From positions 3,348,001 to 3,412,000 of the forward strand of contig NC_007948.1 in assembly GCF_000013865.1 (NCBI RefSeq): 64,000 bases of DNA, in the 5' to 3' direction. Position 1 is the first letter of the stretch. Each line of letters starts with the position of its first letter. The stretch comes from Polaromonas sp. JS666. Its GTDB lineage: Bacteria; Pseudomonadota; Gammaproteobacteria; Burkholderiales; Burkholderiaceae_C. Of this stretch, positions 32,414 through 40,671 are shown piece after piece. The notes below the pieces were generated by a model. That model saw only the letters and a list, made by a program, of their open reading frames with translations. It ran no database searches and was not told the DNA's origin. The translations under genes and the position numbers were made by a program.

Positions 32414-32486
32414 TGGACTGTAACGATTGAATCGGAAGCACTCTACACAGGGAAAAGTTCACTCTCTTTTCTCCGTTACAGGTCAC
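32413..32486 (+). mobile_element. 74-bp MITE-like element related to the adjacent IS630-family element
   Basis: Starts GTGGACTGTAACGATTGAAT and ends CGTTACAGGTCAC; the 13-bp ends are inverted repeats with two mismatches. It is flanked by TA at 32411-32412 and 32487-32488. Its left 23 bp equal the inverse complement of the right end of the IS630-family element next to it. It encodes no protein. It could be a non-autonomous derivative or a remnant of an earlier insertion. Confidence 0.7.
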
Positions 32487-32488
32487 TA

Positions 32489-33592
32489 GTGGACTGTAAC
32501 GTTTAAAACGGAAGTATCATTGTAGCCATGGAGGTTGCGATGAAACTGACCAAAAGCGAACGCATGGAACTTCAACAGCAAGCTGCCGCGAGGAACGCCC
32601 GAGCCGATTCGGCGCGCCACGCCCGATTGATCCTGCTGCTGGCCGATGGGCTCACCTGGGCTGAGATTCGCGCCAAGCTGGACTGCAGCGACAGCTATAT
32701 TGATCGCTGGAGCAAACGCTTTGAAAGTGATCGCCTGGCCGGCCTGTTCGCTCGTCATGCCGGGCGCGAGCGCTACAAGGTGACTGATCGCCTGGAGGCG
32801 CGTGTGCTGGCGCGAACCACCAAACACAAGCCGGCTGACGGCTCCACGCACTGGTCCTCGCGCAAACTGGCAGCTGAACTGGGCGGCGATATCTCCCACA
32901 TGACGGTGGCCCGGATCTGGGCCAGGCACGGCATCAAGCCGCATTTGCTGGAAGGCTATCTCACCTCCAACGATCCGGACTTTGAGACCAAGGCTGCCGA
33001 TGTCATCGGGCTGTACCTGAACCCGCCTCAGAACGCCGTGGTGTTCCGTGTCGATGAAAAGACCGCGATTCAGGCGCTGGATCGGCTGGACCCGGTGCTG
33101 CCGCTGTCGCCGGGGCGCGCCGAGCGACACGGCTTTGAGTATTTCCGGCACGGCACGCTCTCCTTGTACGCGGCCTTCAATACCAAGACCGGTGAGGTGC
33201 TGGGCAAGACGGCCACTCGCCATACCTCGGCCGAGTTCGTCGCGTTTCTCACCGATATCGTGGCCAACCAGCCCAAGGGCAAAGAGATTCACGTCATCGC
33301 CGACAACCTCTCGGCCCACAAGACCAAGCACGTCGAGCAGTTCCTGGCCACGCACAGCAACGTTCATATGCACTTCACCCCGACGTACTCGTCCTGGCTC
33401 AACCAGGTGGAGTTGTGGTTTGCCAAGATCGAGCGCGATGTCATCGCCCGTGGCGTGTTCACGTCTTTGCCTGATCTGAAGCGAAAACTCATGCGCTACA
33501 TCCGCCAGTACAACGAGCAACCCAAACCCGTGAAATGGAAGTACTGTGATTTGTCACGGCGTATCACTCCCGATTCAATCGTTACAGTCCAC
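32489..33592 (+). mobile_element. IS630-family insertion sequence
   Basis: 1104-bp element. The left end GTGGACTGTAACGTTTAAAA and the right end (inverse complement GTGGACTGTAACGATTGAAT) share most positions over 23 bp. It is flanked by TA at 32487-32488 and 33593-33594, the target dinucleotide of IS630/Tc1-type elements. It carries one intact transposase gene whose stop codon uses the flanking TA. Confidence 0.92.
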
Positions 33593-33595
33593 TAG
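32540..33595 (+). CDS. IS630-family transposase
   Basis: 351-residue Tc1/mariner-superfamily transposase. The N-terminal helix-turn-helix part has DGLTWAEIRAKLDCSDSYID and is followed by a winkled second HTH around HWSSRKLAAELGG. The DDE catalytic domain shows FRVDEKTAIQAL (first Asp), VIADNLSAHKT (second Asp) and WLNQVELWFAKIE (Glu). The start is placed at ATG 32540, with GGAGG at 32530-32534 just upstream; an ATG at 32528 overlaps that ribosome-binding site. The stop TAG at 33593-33595 consists of the flanking TA plus the next host base. The reading frame is intact, so it may be active. Confidence 0.93.
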   Translation: MKLTKSERMELQQQAAARNARADSARHARLILLLADGLTWAEIRAKLDCSDSYIDRWSKRFESDRLAGLFARHAGRERYKVTDRLEARVLARTTKHKPADGSTHWSSRKLAAELGGDISHMTVARIWARHGIKPHLLEGYLTSNDPDFETKAADVIGLYLNPPQNAVVFRVDEKTAIQALDRLDPVLPLSPGRAERHGFEYFRHGTLSLYAAFNTKTGEVLGKTATRHTSAEFVAFLTDIVANQPKGKEIHVIADNLSAHKTKHVEQFLATHSNVHMHFTPTYSSWLNQVELWFAKIERDVIARGVFTSLPDLKRKLMRYIRQYNEQPKPVKWKYCDLSRRITPDSIVTVH

Positions 33596-33648
33596 TGCAG
33601 CGACTCCGGTTGAATGTCATTCAACAACTGCTAAAAGCCGACCGTCCA

Positions 33649-34761
33649 TCAGCTCGATTGCGCGAGCGCCCAGCCCACATGCTCCCGGACCAGCGCGCTC
33701 GGGTCATCGGCACGCCGGCTCAAACTTTCACGCAGCGCATCTGCGCCGGCGCCCGCGCCCGCGCCTGCAGTGCGCAACGCATTTCCCATCGCCACGGCAA
33801 TATTGCGCAGCCAGCGCTCATGCCCAATGCGGCGTATGGCGCTGCCTTCGGTGAAGCGCAAAAATTCTTCCTCGGTCCAGCCAAACAAGGTTATCAACTG
33901 CTGCCCCGTCAGGCCCTCGCGCTCATCAAAGTCAGGCAGGGCACTGCGTTGCGCGAACTTGTTCCAGGGGCAGATCAGCTGGCAGTCGTCGCAGCCATAA
34001 ATGCGGTTGCCCATCAAGGGGCGCAGTTCCAGCGGAATGGATCCGGCGTGTTCTATGGTCAGGTAGGAAATGCAGCGCCGGGCGTCGAGCTTGTACGGCG
34101 CAATGATGGCGTGCGTGGGGCAGATATCGATGCAGGCGCTGCAGGTACCGCAATGCGGTGCGACCGGTGCGCTGGGCGGCAGGGCCAGGTCCACATAGAT
34201 TTCGCCGAGAAAAAACATGGAGCCCGCCTCGCGGTTGAGCAGCAGCGTGTGCTTGCCGCGCCAGCCCTGGCCGCTGCGGGCAGCCAGTTCAGCCTCCAGC
34301 ACCGGCGCCGAGTCGGTGAAGGCGCGATGGCCGAGTTTTTCGACGTGCACGGCGATACGCTCGCCGAGTTTTTGCAGGCGGGCACGCATGATCTTGTGGT
34401 AGTCGCGGCCCCGGGCATACACCGAAACGATGCCTTCGGTGGGCCGCCCGAGCCGGCTGAACTCGATGGCCTGCCATTCACCCGGCACCGCCGATGTGGC
34501 AGCCGGTAAATAATCCATGCGTGCCGTGATGACGCTCACGGTACCGGGAATCAGTTCAGCCGGCCGCGCCCGTTTCAGCCCGTGCGCTTGCATGTAATGC
34601 ATGTCACCATGAAAGCCTGCGGCCAGCCAGGCTGATAATCCAGGTTCAGCTGATGACAAATCGACACCGGCCACGCCAATTTGCGAAAATCCAAGCTCGC
34701 GCGCCCAAGTCTGAATTTGATTTACAAATTGATGATTGAATTGATGACTGTTCAGGTCCAC
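33649..34761 (-). CDS. queG: Epoxyqueuosine reductase
   Basis: Cobalamin- and iron-sulfur-dependent enzyme that reduces epoxyqueuosine in tRNA to queuosine. 370 residues, close to the family length. Two ferredoxin-type cluster motifs are visible: Cys-x2-Cys-x2-Cys-x3-Cys in CGTCSACIDICPT and in CDDCQLICPWNKF. The N-terminal part includes GFSQIGVAGVDLSSAE and MHYMQAHG. The C-terminal HEAT-like part ends VGWALAQSS. No ATG lies near the family start; GTG 34761 (VDLNSHQFNHQ) is chosen. It overlaps the 5' end of the divergent tsaE. Confidence 0.92.
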   Translation of the reverse strand: MDLNSHQFNHQFVNQIQTWARELGFSQIGVAGVDLSSAEPGLSAWLAAGFHGDMHYMQAHGLKRARPAELIPGTVSVITARMDYLPAATSAVPGEWQAIEFSRLGRPTEGIVSVYARGRDYHKIMRARLQKLGERIAVHVEKLGHRAFTDSAPVLEAELAARSGQGWRGKHTLLLNREAGSMFFLGEIYVDLALPPSAPVAPHCGTCSACIDICPTHAIIAPYKLDARRCISYLTIEHAGSIPLELRPLMGNRIYGCDDCQLICPWNKFAQRSALPDFDEREGLTGQQLITLFGWTEEEFLRFTEGSAIRRIGHERWLRNIAVAMGNALRTAGAGAGAGADALRESLSRRADDPSALVREHVGWALAQSS

Positions 34762-35241
34762 CCGCTGATTGTAAAAAACATTGTCTGGCAGGACGAGGCC
34801 GCAACCCTTGCCTTTGCGCAGGCATTGGCGCGTCAACCGGCGATCGGGCAGGCGCTGATTGAGCTGCAGGGCGACCTCGGGGCCGGCAAAACCACGTTTG
34901 TGCGCCACCTGCTGGGGGCTCTCGGTGTCAAGGGCCGCATCAAAAGCCCCACCTATGCCGTGGTGGAGCCCTACACCCTGCCCTCTTCCGGCATGAGTCC
35001 CTCGGGCCTGTCGATCTGGCACTTTGACTTTTACCGCTTCAATGACCCGCGGGAATGGGAAGAAGCCGGTTTCCGCGACATCTTCGCCAGCCCCGGGCTC
35101 AAGCTGGTGGAGTGGCCCGAGAAAGCGGGCGTCCATTTGCCGCCGCCCGACCTGCTGCTCAAGATGGAGGTGTTGGGTGACACGTCCCGTTCAGTCACAG
35201 CGACGGCTCACAGTGCCACCGGCGCAAAACTGCTGGCATGA
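34744..35241 (+). CDS. tsaE: tRNA threonylcarbamoyladenosine biosynthesis ATPase
   Basis: YjeE/TsaE ATPase of the TsaBDE complex that makes t6A37 in tRNA. 165 residues from ATG 34744 (MTVQVHPLIVKN); ATG 34732 is an alternative. Walker A is LQGDLGAGKTTFVRHLL. Switch-type segment: SPTYAVVEPY. HFDFYRF carries the conserved Asp, and ExxWxE-type segments EEAGFRDIF and VEWPEKAG follow. The stop overlaps the amiC start in an ATGA junction, an arrangement common in proteobacteria. Confidence 0.93.
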   Translation: MTVQVHPLIVKNIVWQDEAATLAFAQALARQPAIGQALIELQGDLGAGKTTFVRHLLGALGVKGRIKSPTYAVVEPYTLPSSGMSPSGLSIWHFDFYRFNDPREWEEAGFRDIFASPGLKLVEWPEKAGVHLPPPDLLLKMEVLGDTSRSVTATAHSATGAKLLA

Positions 35242-36653
35242 CGAATAAAAGCGGTCGCCACTTCAACCGGCGCAGCGCCTTGCAGCTGGGCGGCGTGGTC
35301 CTGCTGCTGGGCGCGCAGCACATTGCCCGTGGCGCCACCATTGTCGCCGTGCGCGTCTGGCCGGCCAAAGACTACACCCGGGTCACCATCGAGTCCGACG
35401 GTGAAATCAAGGCGCGGCAGTTCTTTGTGGCCGAGCCGCCGCGCCTGGCGGTTGACATTGAGGGCATAGACCTGATTCCGGCCTTGCGCGAGTTGGTGGC
35501 CAAGGTGAAATCGGACGATCCGAATATTTCAGGGATTCGCGTCGGGCAAAACGCACCAGGCGTGGTGCGGCTGGTGATTGACCTGAAGCAGGCCATGCTG
35601 CCGCAGGTCTTCACGCTTCCGCCGGTGGCTGCTTACCAGCACCGGCTGGTGCTGGACCTGTACCCGGCGCAGGCCATCGACCCGCTGGAGGCCCTGATTG
35701 CCGAGCGGCTGGCCGACAAGCAGGCCGGCGCCGGCTCATCCACGAGCGCAGCCCCCGACCCGCTGGGCGAGTTGATCGCCCGCCAGACCGGACGAGCCCC
35801 ATCGGGCGCAATGGCCGGTGGCGACAAGCCAGCGGGCAACCCGCCGCTGGCTGGCTCTGCAGACGACCGCTTGCCCTTACCGGCCGCCCGGCCGCCTGGC
35901 GACATGGCGGCCGCTGGCAAGGGACGGACCGAAGGCAAGACAGACCGGCTCGTCATCGTGGCGCTGGACCCGGGACATGGCGGCGAGGACCCGGGCGCGG
36001 TTGGGCCCGGTGGCACACGCGAGAAAGACGTGGTGCTGCAAATCGCGCATCGCCTGCGCGACCGCATCAACCAGCAACCGAACATGCGCGCCTACCTCAC
36101 GCGCGATGCGGATTTTTTTGTGCCGCTGCACATCCGCGTGCAAAAAGCGCGCCGCGTGCAGGCCGATCTTTTCATCAGCATCCATGCGGACGCCTTCTTT
36201 ACCGCCCGCCCGCAAGGCGCCAGCGTGTTTGCCTTGAGTGACAAGGGCGCCTCCAGCAGCGCCGCGCGCTGGCTGGCCGAGAAGGAAAATTCCGCCGACC
36301 TCGTGGGCGGCGTCAATGTGAAGGCCCGGGACGTGCAGGTCCAGAAGGCCCTGCTGGACATGAGCACCACCGCGCAGATCAATGACAGCCTCAAGCTGGG
36401 CAGCGCCATGCTGGGCGAGATCGGCCATGTCGGCAGGCTGCACAAGCCGCGGGTTGAACAAGCCGGCTTTGCGGTGCTCAAGGCGCCCGACATCCCCAGC
36501 GTGCTGGTAGAAACCGCCTTCATCAGCAATCCGGAGGAAGAAGCCCGATTGCGCAGCGATGACTATCAGATCCAGCTCGCGGATGCGCTGATGCGCGGCA
36601 TCAGCCGCTACTTTGCCCGCAACCCGCCGCTGGCGCGGAATCGCGCTCTGTAG
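35238..36653 (+). CDS. amiC: N-acetylmuramoyl-L-alanine amidase, AmiC-like
   Basis: Periplasmic zinc amidase that splits septal peptidoglycan during cell separation. 471 residues. A probable Tat signal is FNRRSALQLGGVVLLLGA. An AMIN domain lies at about 35-145 (VAVRVWPAKDYTRVTIE), then a Pro/Ala-rich linker at about 150-235. The Amidase_3 domain has zinc ligands His in ALDPGHGGED, Glu in GTREKDVVL and His in FISIHADAFF, with the catalytic Glu in VLVETAFISNPEEE. The start ATG at 35238 overlaps tsaE. The Tat-type leader fits AmiA/AmiC rather than AmiB. Confidence 0.92.
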   Translation: MTNKSGRHFNRRSALQLGGVVLLLGAQHIARGATIVAVRVWPAKDYTRVTIESDGEIKARQFFVAEPPRLAVDIEGIDLIPALRELVAKVKSDDPNISGIRVGQNAPGVVRLVIDLKQAMLPQVFTLPPVAAYQHRLVLDLYPAQAIDPLEALIAERLADKQAGAGSSTSAAPDPLGELIARQTGRAPSGAMAGGDKPAGNPPLAGSADDRLPLPAARPPGDMAAAGKGRTEGKTDRLVIVALDPGHGGEDPGAVGPGGTREKDVVLQIAHRLRDRINQQPNMRAYLTRDADFFVPLHIRVQKARRVQADLFISIHADAFFTARPQGASVFALSDKGASSSAARWLAEKENSADLVGGVNVKARDVQVQKALLDMSTTAQINDSLKLGSAMLGEIGHVGRLHKPRVEQAGFAVLKAPDIPSVLVETAFISNPEEEARLRSDDYQIQLADALMRGISRYFARNPPLARNRAL

Positions 36654-36875
36654 TCACCCTGATCAGTCCTCGCGGACAGCGGGTCCGTGCGCGGCTGCTC
36701 CCTGCGGCTTTTTTCAAGCCCAACCGACAGGCGGCAACGGCCCTCTCCTACAGTTCCGCACAAACCGGCGTCCTACAGTGGGAATACAGGCAAAGGCCCC
36801 CAAAGGCCAAAAAAGGCCCAAAAAAAACTGTCCGGGATGGGGAAAGCCTGAAACTCTTAAGGAGAGGTAGCCCCC

Positions 36876-37100
36876 ATGAATGCGAAACTGAATGCCAAAT
36901 TCCTGATGGCCGCCGTGGCTGCCTCCATGATCTCCCTGACCGGTTGCGGAACCCCCACCAGGACGCAAATTGGTACTGCCACGGGTGCAGTGGTCGGCGG
37001 CGTTGCCGGTAGTGCCGTGAGTGGCGGAAGCACGATCGGAACAGTGGGCGGTGCTGCCGCAGGTGCGTTGATCGGTCACGAGCTCAGCAAAGGCCGCTAA
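36876..37100 (+). CDS. Small glycine-zipper lipoprotein, OsmB-like
   Basis: 74-residue outer-membrane lipoprotein. The signal peptide ends in lipobox SLTG-Cys. It is followed by GTPTRTQIGTATGAVVGG and a Gly/Ala zipper to GALIGHELSKGR. It has a strong ribosome-binding site AAGGAGAGG ahead of ATG 36876. Length and pattern match OsmB/YMGG-like stress lipoproteins. The 222-bp gap upstream has A-rich runs and repeated GGCC stretches but no recognisable gene; it should contain this gene's promoter. Confidence 0.82.
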   Translation: MNAKLNAKFLMAAVAASMISLTGCGTPTRTQIGTATGAVVGGVAGSAVSGGSTIGTVGGAAAGALIGHELSKGR

Positions 37101-37285
37101 ATAACAAGCTAACAAGCCGTTGCCCCGCTGACACGCTGTTGCGGGGTAAGCCGGCCCGCCCGCAAGCACCTGATGAACGGGGCAGATGGGCGGGCCAGTT
37201 CAGAGCGGATGGATCAGCGAGTTGAGGATCCTCTCGCTGTCGTATACACCAAGACAAAGACTCAAAGACAAGGACCCGAAGACAC

Positions 37286-37319
37286 AAAGGCGGCTCCTGA
37301 ATTTCAGCGAGTCGCCTTT
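37286..37319. terminator. Terminator hairpin between convergent genes
   Basis: Stem AAAGGCGGCTC / GAGTCGCCTTT (one G-U pair in RNA) with a 12-base loop, followed on plus by CTTCTTGTTT. It serves the OsmB-like gene and/or the PhoX-like gene. The rest of 37101-37344 shows only A-rich direct repeats (AAAGAC). Confidence 0.65.
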
Positions 37320-37344
37320 CTTCTTGTTTGCCAATCGACCAGCT

Positions 37345-38829
37345 TTACAGCGTGCCGCGCGCCCATGGCCCCCAGATCGCAAAGGTAATACCCGGCGTCT
37401 GGATGTTGACGAACAGCGTCTGCCCCTTGGCATCGAAACAGGCTCCTGCGAATTCGCGATCGCGGTAGTCTTCCGGCGCAACTTTCTTGCCGGAGCTGGT
37501 GATGTCCTGCGGCGTCAGGACGATATTGTTTTTCGCAAAAATGTAGCTTGCGCCGTTTGACATCAGGCCCATCAGACGATCGCCGAATCCGAACTCGTCC
37601 GCCACGCCACCACCGTCTTCGCACAACAGCACGCCGCCGCGAGGGCTGACGGTGATGTTGTCGGGGTTGTTGCCCGCAATAGCACTGCCGGAGACGAAAA
37701 CCGCCTTCAAACGCATCGTCGCCAGATCGAGCTCCCACACTGCGCCCTCACCGCGTCCTGGCCGGCCGCCGGCATCCCTGCCCGTCGATGTATCGACGAA
37801 ATACATCTTGCGGTTGAAATACCACGCGCCTTCGCCGCGGCTCATACGCAGCGCGCCCTGGTCCCAGGCCTGCACAAAGGGGCCGGCAACGGGGCCGGAC
37901 GCATCCGGCACAAGGTACACCTGCGGGTCGGCGTCCGGATACTGGATGTTGACCCATTCCAGCTCGTACGTGTCACCCAGCGTTGCAACCATCAGGCTCG
38001 CTTTTGGCTGGCCTTTGACACGCGCCGCCTGCAAAGTGCCGCCCTGCGCCAGCGCCCCCGGCTGCATGCTGGTATTGCGCGGAATAAAACGATACAGGCC
38101 CGACTTGTTGCGGTCATCCTGCGTCAGGTAAACAATGCTGGTGGCGGGATCGACTGCGACCGCTTCATGGCTGAAACGACCCATGTCGACAATCGGCTGG
38201 CCTGTTGTCTGTGAGGGGTCGGCTGTGACTTCGAAAACATAGCCGTGCTTTCTTCCGCCCACTGAAGTACGGTCCGCGATGGTTTCCTCGCAGGTCAGCC
38301 AGGTGCCCCATGGCGTGACGCCACCGGCACAGTTGACCAGCGTACCGCCAAGGCTCGGCACGGTGAGGGCCGGTTCCGAGGTGCCGTGCCGGAAAGTGAT
38401 GTTGGTGGTTCCGCCTTGAACCTGGCTGCGGTCATACTGCGCGCCCGCACCGATGACTTCTGCGCCCTCACCCAGCTCATGATTACGGATCAGCACAATT
38501 TCGGGGCCCCTTGGCCCGTTACGTTCTGCGACGACAGCCATACCGTCATGGCCGCGTGGCGTCGGCTGCCCGTTGGCCATCAGATCACCCGTCCATGACA
38601 GGCTGCGATAGCTGAATCCGTCGGGAAGCTGAAGCAGTTCCAACCCGGTACTCAGGTCCCTGCTTGGGCGAATCGGACCATAAGGGCCGACGATCGATGA
38701 TGGCGCTGGCTGCGCGGCGTTGGCATGTTGTGCTGCAAATGCCTGCAGCGTTGCGACGAACGGGATAGCGACAGCGGCCGTGCCGCCCTTCAAAAGACTG
38801 CGACGCGACGCATTGATGGTGTCTTCCAT
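37345..38829 (-). CDS. PhoX-type alkaline phosphatase (DUF839 family)
   Basis: Periplasmic Ca/Fe-dependent phosphatase-like beta-propeller of 494 residues. A Tat signal peptide is evident: ASRRSLLKGGTAAVAIPF. Family segments include LIRNHELGEGAEV, GTLVNCAGGVTPWGTWLTCEE interrupted by typical PhoX spacing, GRFSHEAVAVDP, YLTQDDRNKSGLYRF, and PDNITVSPRGGVLLCEDGGG near the C-terminus. The start ATG at 38829 has GGAGAG at good spacing. It would release phosphate from organic phosphates outside the cell, which fits the phosphorus-scavenging theme of the phn cluster at the other end of the window. Enzyme activity is inferred from the family. Confidence 0.85.
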   Translation of the reverse strand: MEDTINASRRSLLKGGTAAVAIPFVATLQAFAAQHANAAQPAPSSIVGPYGPIRPSRDLSTGLELLQLPDGFSYRSLSWTGDLMANGQPTPRGHDGMAVVAERNGPRGPEIVLIRNHELGEGAEVIGAGAQYDRSQVQGGTTNITFRHGTSEPALTVPSLGGTLVNCAGGVTPWGTWLTCEETIADRTSVGGRKHGYVFEVTADPSQTTGQPIVDMGRFSHEAVAVDPATSIVYLTQDDRNKSGLYRFIPRNTSMQPGALAQGGTLQAARVKGQPKASLMVATLGDTYELEWVNIQYPDADPQVYLVPDASGPVAGPFVQAWDQGALRMSRGEGAWYFNRKMYFVDTSTGRDAGGRPGRGEGAVWELDLATMRLKAVFVSGSAIAGNNPDNITVSPRGGVLLCEDGGGVADEFGFGDRLMGLMSNGASYIFAKNNIVLTPQDITSSGKKVAPEDYRDREFAGACFDAKGQTLFVNIQTPGITFAIWGPWARGTL

Positions 38830-39295
38830 ACGTTTCTCTCCGGGGTGTTTTTGGGACAATTCCCGATTCGATAAAAACACAGGCAGATGAAGTTGCTGTG
38901 ACAGCGTTGGCACCTCTTATCAATGAAAGATCAACGGAAGATCAACGGAAGCACCCTGCACAATTGACAGCCGACCGTTGACAATTGCATCGCTAAAACG
39001 GACCACCAACGGACGACGGGGCCGCGGTGTCTGGCCGTACCGCCGTCCGCGAACCAACCCATCGATGAAAATCCCCCTGAAAATCGGGTCGCGCGGAGTG
39101 CAGGCCGGCACCAGCGCTGCTCAATACCGCTATTAACACTGCTACTTAGGCAGCGTGTTGATGGTTTCTCTGGCGTTACAGGTTATATAGGTTATAGGGA
39201 CATTGCCCGGATTGACACATCCGGGTTATCGCTTACCAGCAGGCGAAGCCGGATTCACACAGGATTGCCGGAAACTTCAGCTTGACGCACTGGCG
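38830..39295. other. 466-bp stretch without a gene
   Basis: Holds the PhoX leader and sequence of lower G+C than its surroundings. Visible: an 11-bp direct duplication AGATCAACGGA near 38929 and 38940, two TTGACA/TTGACAATTG motifs around 38962-38985, AT-rich GGTTATATAGGTTATAGGG around 39180, and a perfect hairpin CCCGGAT / ATCCGGG at 39206-39225. I find no protein-coding evidence. It may be decayed DNA next to the dedA fragment. Confidence 0.5.
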
Positions 39296-39475
39296 TTGCG
39301 CCCGGCTTTCCACGCGCCACACAACACAAACAAGCCTGGAATCAGAGGATCGTCGCCCAGATGATCTTGTCCGGGTGCTCCTTGACAAAAGGAACGTTGC
39401 CAAAAAAGTAACCCGCCGTGACAATGCCGCGCACCCAGAGCGCCCCTCCCCGATGTCGTACAGCGTGAATTCGCG
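39296..39475 (-). pseudogene. Truncated, frameshifted 3' fragment of a dedA gene
   Basis: The minus strand encodes GGALWVRGIVTAGYFFGNVPF and VKEHPDKIIWATIL, then after a frameshift IPGLFVLCGAWKAG. This matches the C-terminus of the intact DedA protein encoded at 45300-45947 (GGALWVGGIVTAGYFFGNVP; IPGLFVLFGAWKAR). The DNA also aligns closely with 45315-45495. There is no upstream part of the gene, so it is a relic. Both copies are in the same orientation, either side of the frc-like island. Confidence 0.88.
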
Positions 39476-39508
39476 GCGCGGCGCGGCGCATCAGCACCCG
39501 GCGTCGGG

Positions 39509-40525
39509 TCAGCCAAACGCGCAAGGCGCCTGCTCGACCCTGGCCTGCACTTGTACCCGTGTCGGCGGCACACAGCCGCGGCGCATGACGCACAGGCTGG
39601 CGCTGGCAAGGGCATGCGCGAGCAGCCTGCGGCCCGCCGCGTCGTCCAGCGGCGCCCGCACAGCGGCAGCCGCTGCGCCAGTCAAGCCGTGCCCCGCGCC
39701 ATCGTGCGTCAGCAAGGCAGCCAGAAAGCCCGCCAGAAAACAGTCGCCGGCGCCCACCGTATCAACCACCTTCAGCGGCATGGCTTCACGCGCCCTCCAT
39801 TGCCGGCCCTCGCGCGTGAGCAGGCAGGCGCCCTGCGCACCGAGCGTCAGCACCAGCAGGCGGGCCGACGTCGCGTCCAGCAGGTGCTGGGCGCGCGCCA
39901 GCGCATCCCCTCCTGGCGTTGCGAGATGCTCCAGGTCTTCATCGCTGACCTTGAGCACGTCGGCCTGCTGCATCACCGCCTGGACATTGCGCCGGTAGGC
40001 CTCTAGGTCCGGCATCACCGAGGGACGCAGATTGGCATCCACCACCACCAGCGTGCCCGCTTCACGCTGCGCGCGCAGCCAGGGCAGGTAGTGCGGGGCA
40101 TCCTCCGGCGCCAGCGCCAGCGCCCCGGTGCAGACCATCTGCAGCGCGGGCGCTTGCCGGCACGACCGGATCAGCCGCTCCGCCGTGATGGCACGGTCCG
40201 CCACCCCATCGCGGTAAAAGGCGTAGTCGGGGTGCCCCTTGTCGTCCACCCCCACCAGCGCCAGCGAGGTGCTCTGCATCACCGGCTGCGAATGGGCCAG
40301 CTGCACGCCGTCGCTGACAAGGGCTGCCGCCAGCTGGCGGCCGAAGCGGTCTCCCGACAGGGGATTGAGGTAAAGCGTGCCGATGTCCTGCCTGGCGAGC
40401 GCCCGTGTCAGGTTGAAGACCGCGCCGCCAATGCAGGGCTCGTAGCGCCCGTCGGGCTGCAGGATCAAATCGATGAGCGCTTCGCCCGCCGTGGCCACCT
40501 GCAGAGGTTTATCAGGGTTTTCCAT
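39509..40525 (-). CDS. frcK: PfkB-family sugar kinase (fructokinase-like)
   Basis: Cytoplasmic carbohydrate kinase of 338 residues. It begins MENPDKPLQVATAGEALIDL. Ribokinase/PfkB signatures: GGAVFNLTRALARQ near the N-terminus and DTVGAGDCFLAGFLAAL, which holds the catalytic Asp and anion hole. A tandem start, ATG 40543 with the repeated ATGGAAAACCCT, is possible. It is divergent from a FrcBCA-like importer. In Sinorhizobium the frc importer is accompanied by a fructokinase gene, so phosphorylation of the imported sugar is the likely role. The name is by analogy; the substrate could be another hexose. Confidence 0.82.
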   Translation of the reverse strand: MENPDKPLQVATAGEALIDLILQPDGRYEPCIGGAVFNLTRALARQDIGTLYLNPLSGDRFGRQLAAALVSDGVQLAHSQPVMQSTSLALVGVDDKGHPDYAFYRDGVADRAITAERLIRSCRQAPALQMVCTGALALAPEDAPHYLPWLRAQREAGTLVVVDANLRPSVMPDLEAYRRNVQAVMQQADVLKVSDEDLEHLATPGGDALARAQHLLDATSARLLVLTLGAQGACLLTREGRQWRAREAMPLKVVDTVGAGDCFLAGFLAALLTHDGAGHGLTGAAAAAVRAPLDDAAGRRLLAHALASASLCVMRRGCVPPTRVQVQARVEQAPCAFG

Positions 40526-40555
40526 GACTAAAGGGTTTTCCATAACTAAAACAAC

Positions 40556-40585
40556 TTGATTTAATAACTCCAGCGCCACTATAGT
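40556..40585 (+). promoter_or_regulatory. Predicted sigma-70 promoter of the frc-like operon
   Basis: -35 TTGATT (40556-40561), 18-bp spacer, -10 TATAGT (40580-40585), reading toward frcB, whose ATG is at 40672 with AGGAG upstream. Confidence 0.5.
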
Positions 40586-40594
40586 TCGATCAAG

Positions 40595-40635
40595 CCCATC
40601 GGTAATGGGTACTTTCCCCGAGGGTAGCCATACCC
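40595..40635 (+). promoter_or_regulatory. Two candidate operators downstream of the frc promoter
   Basis: Inverted repeats CCCATCGGTAATGGG (40595-40609) and GGGTAGCCATACCC (40622-40635) lie just after the predicted -10. The location suits repression by the cluster's ROK regulator. Assignment is inference. Confidence 0.35.
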
Positions 40636-40671
40636 GACCATGAACATTCCATCAAGCAGGAGACAAGTCGC

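Noticed and set aside
39206..39225. Perfect 7-bp hairpin as a terminator
   Set aside because: No T-run follows on either strand and no intact gene ends there, so it is listed only as part of the gene-free stretch.
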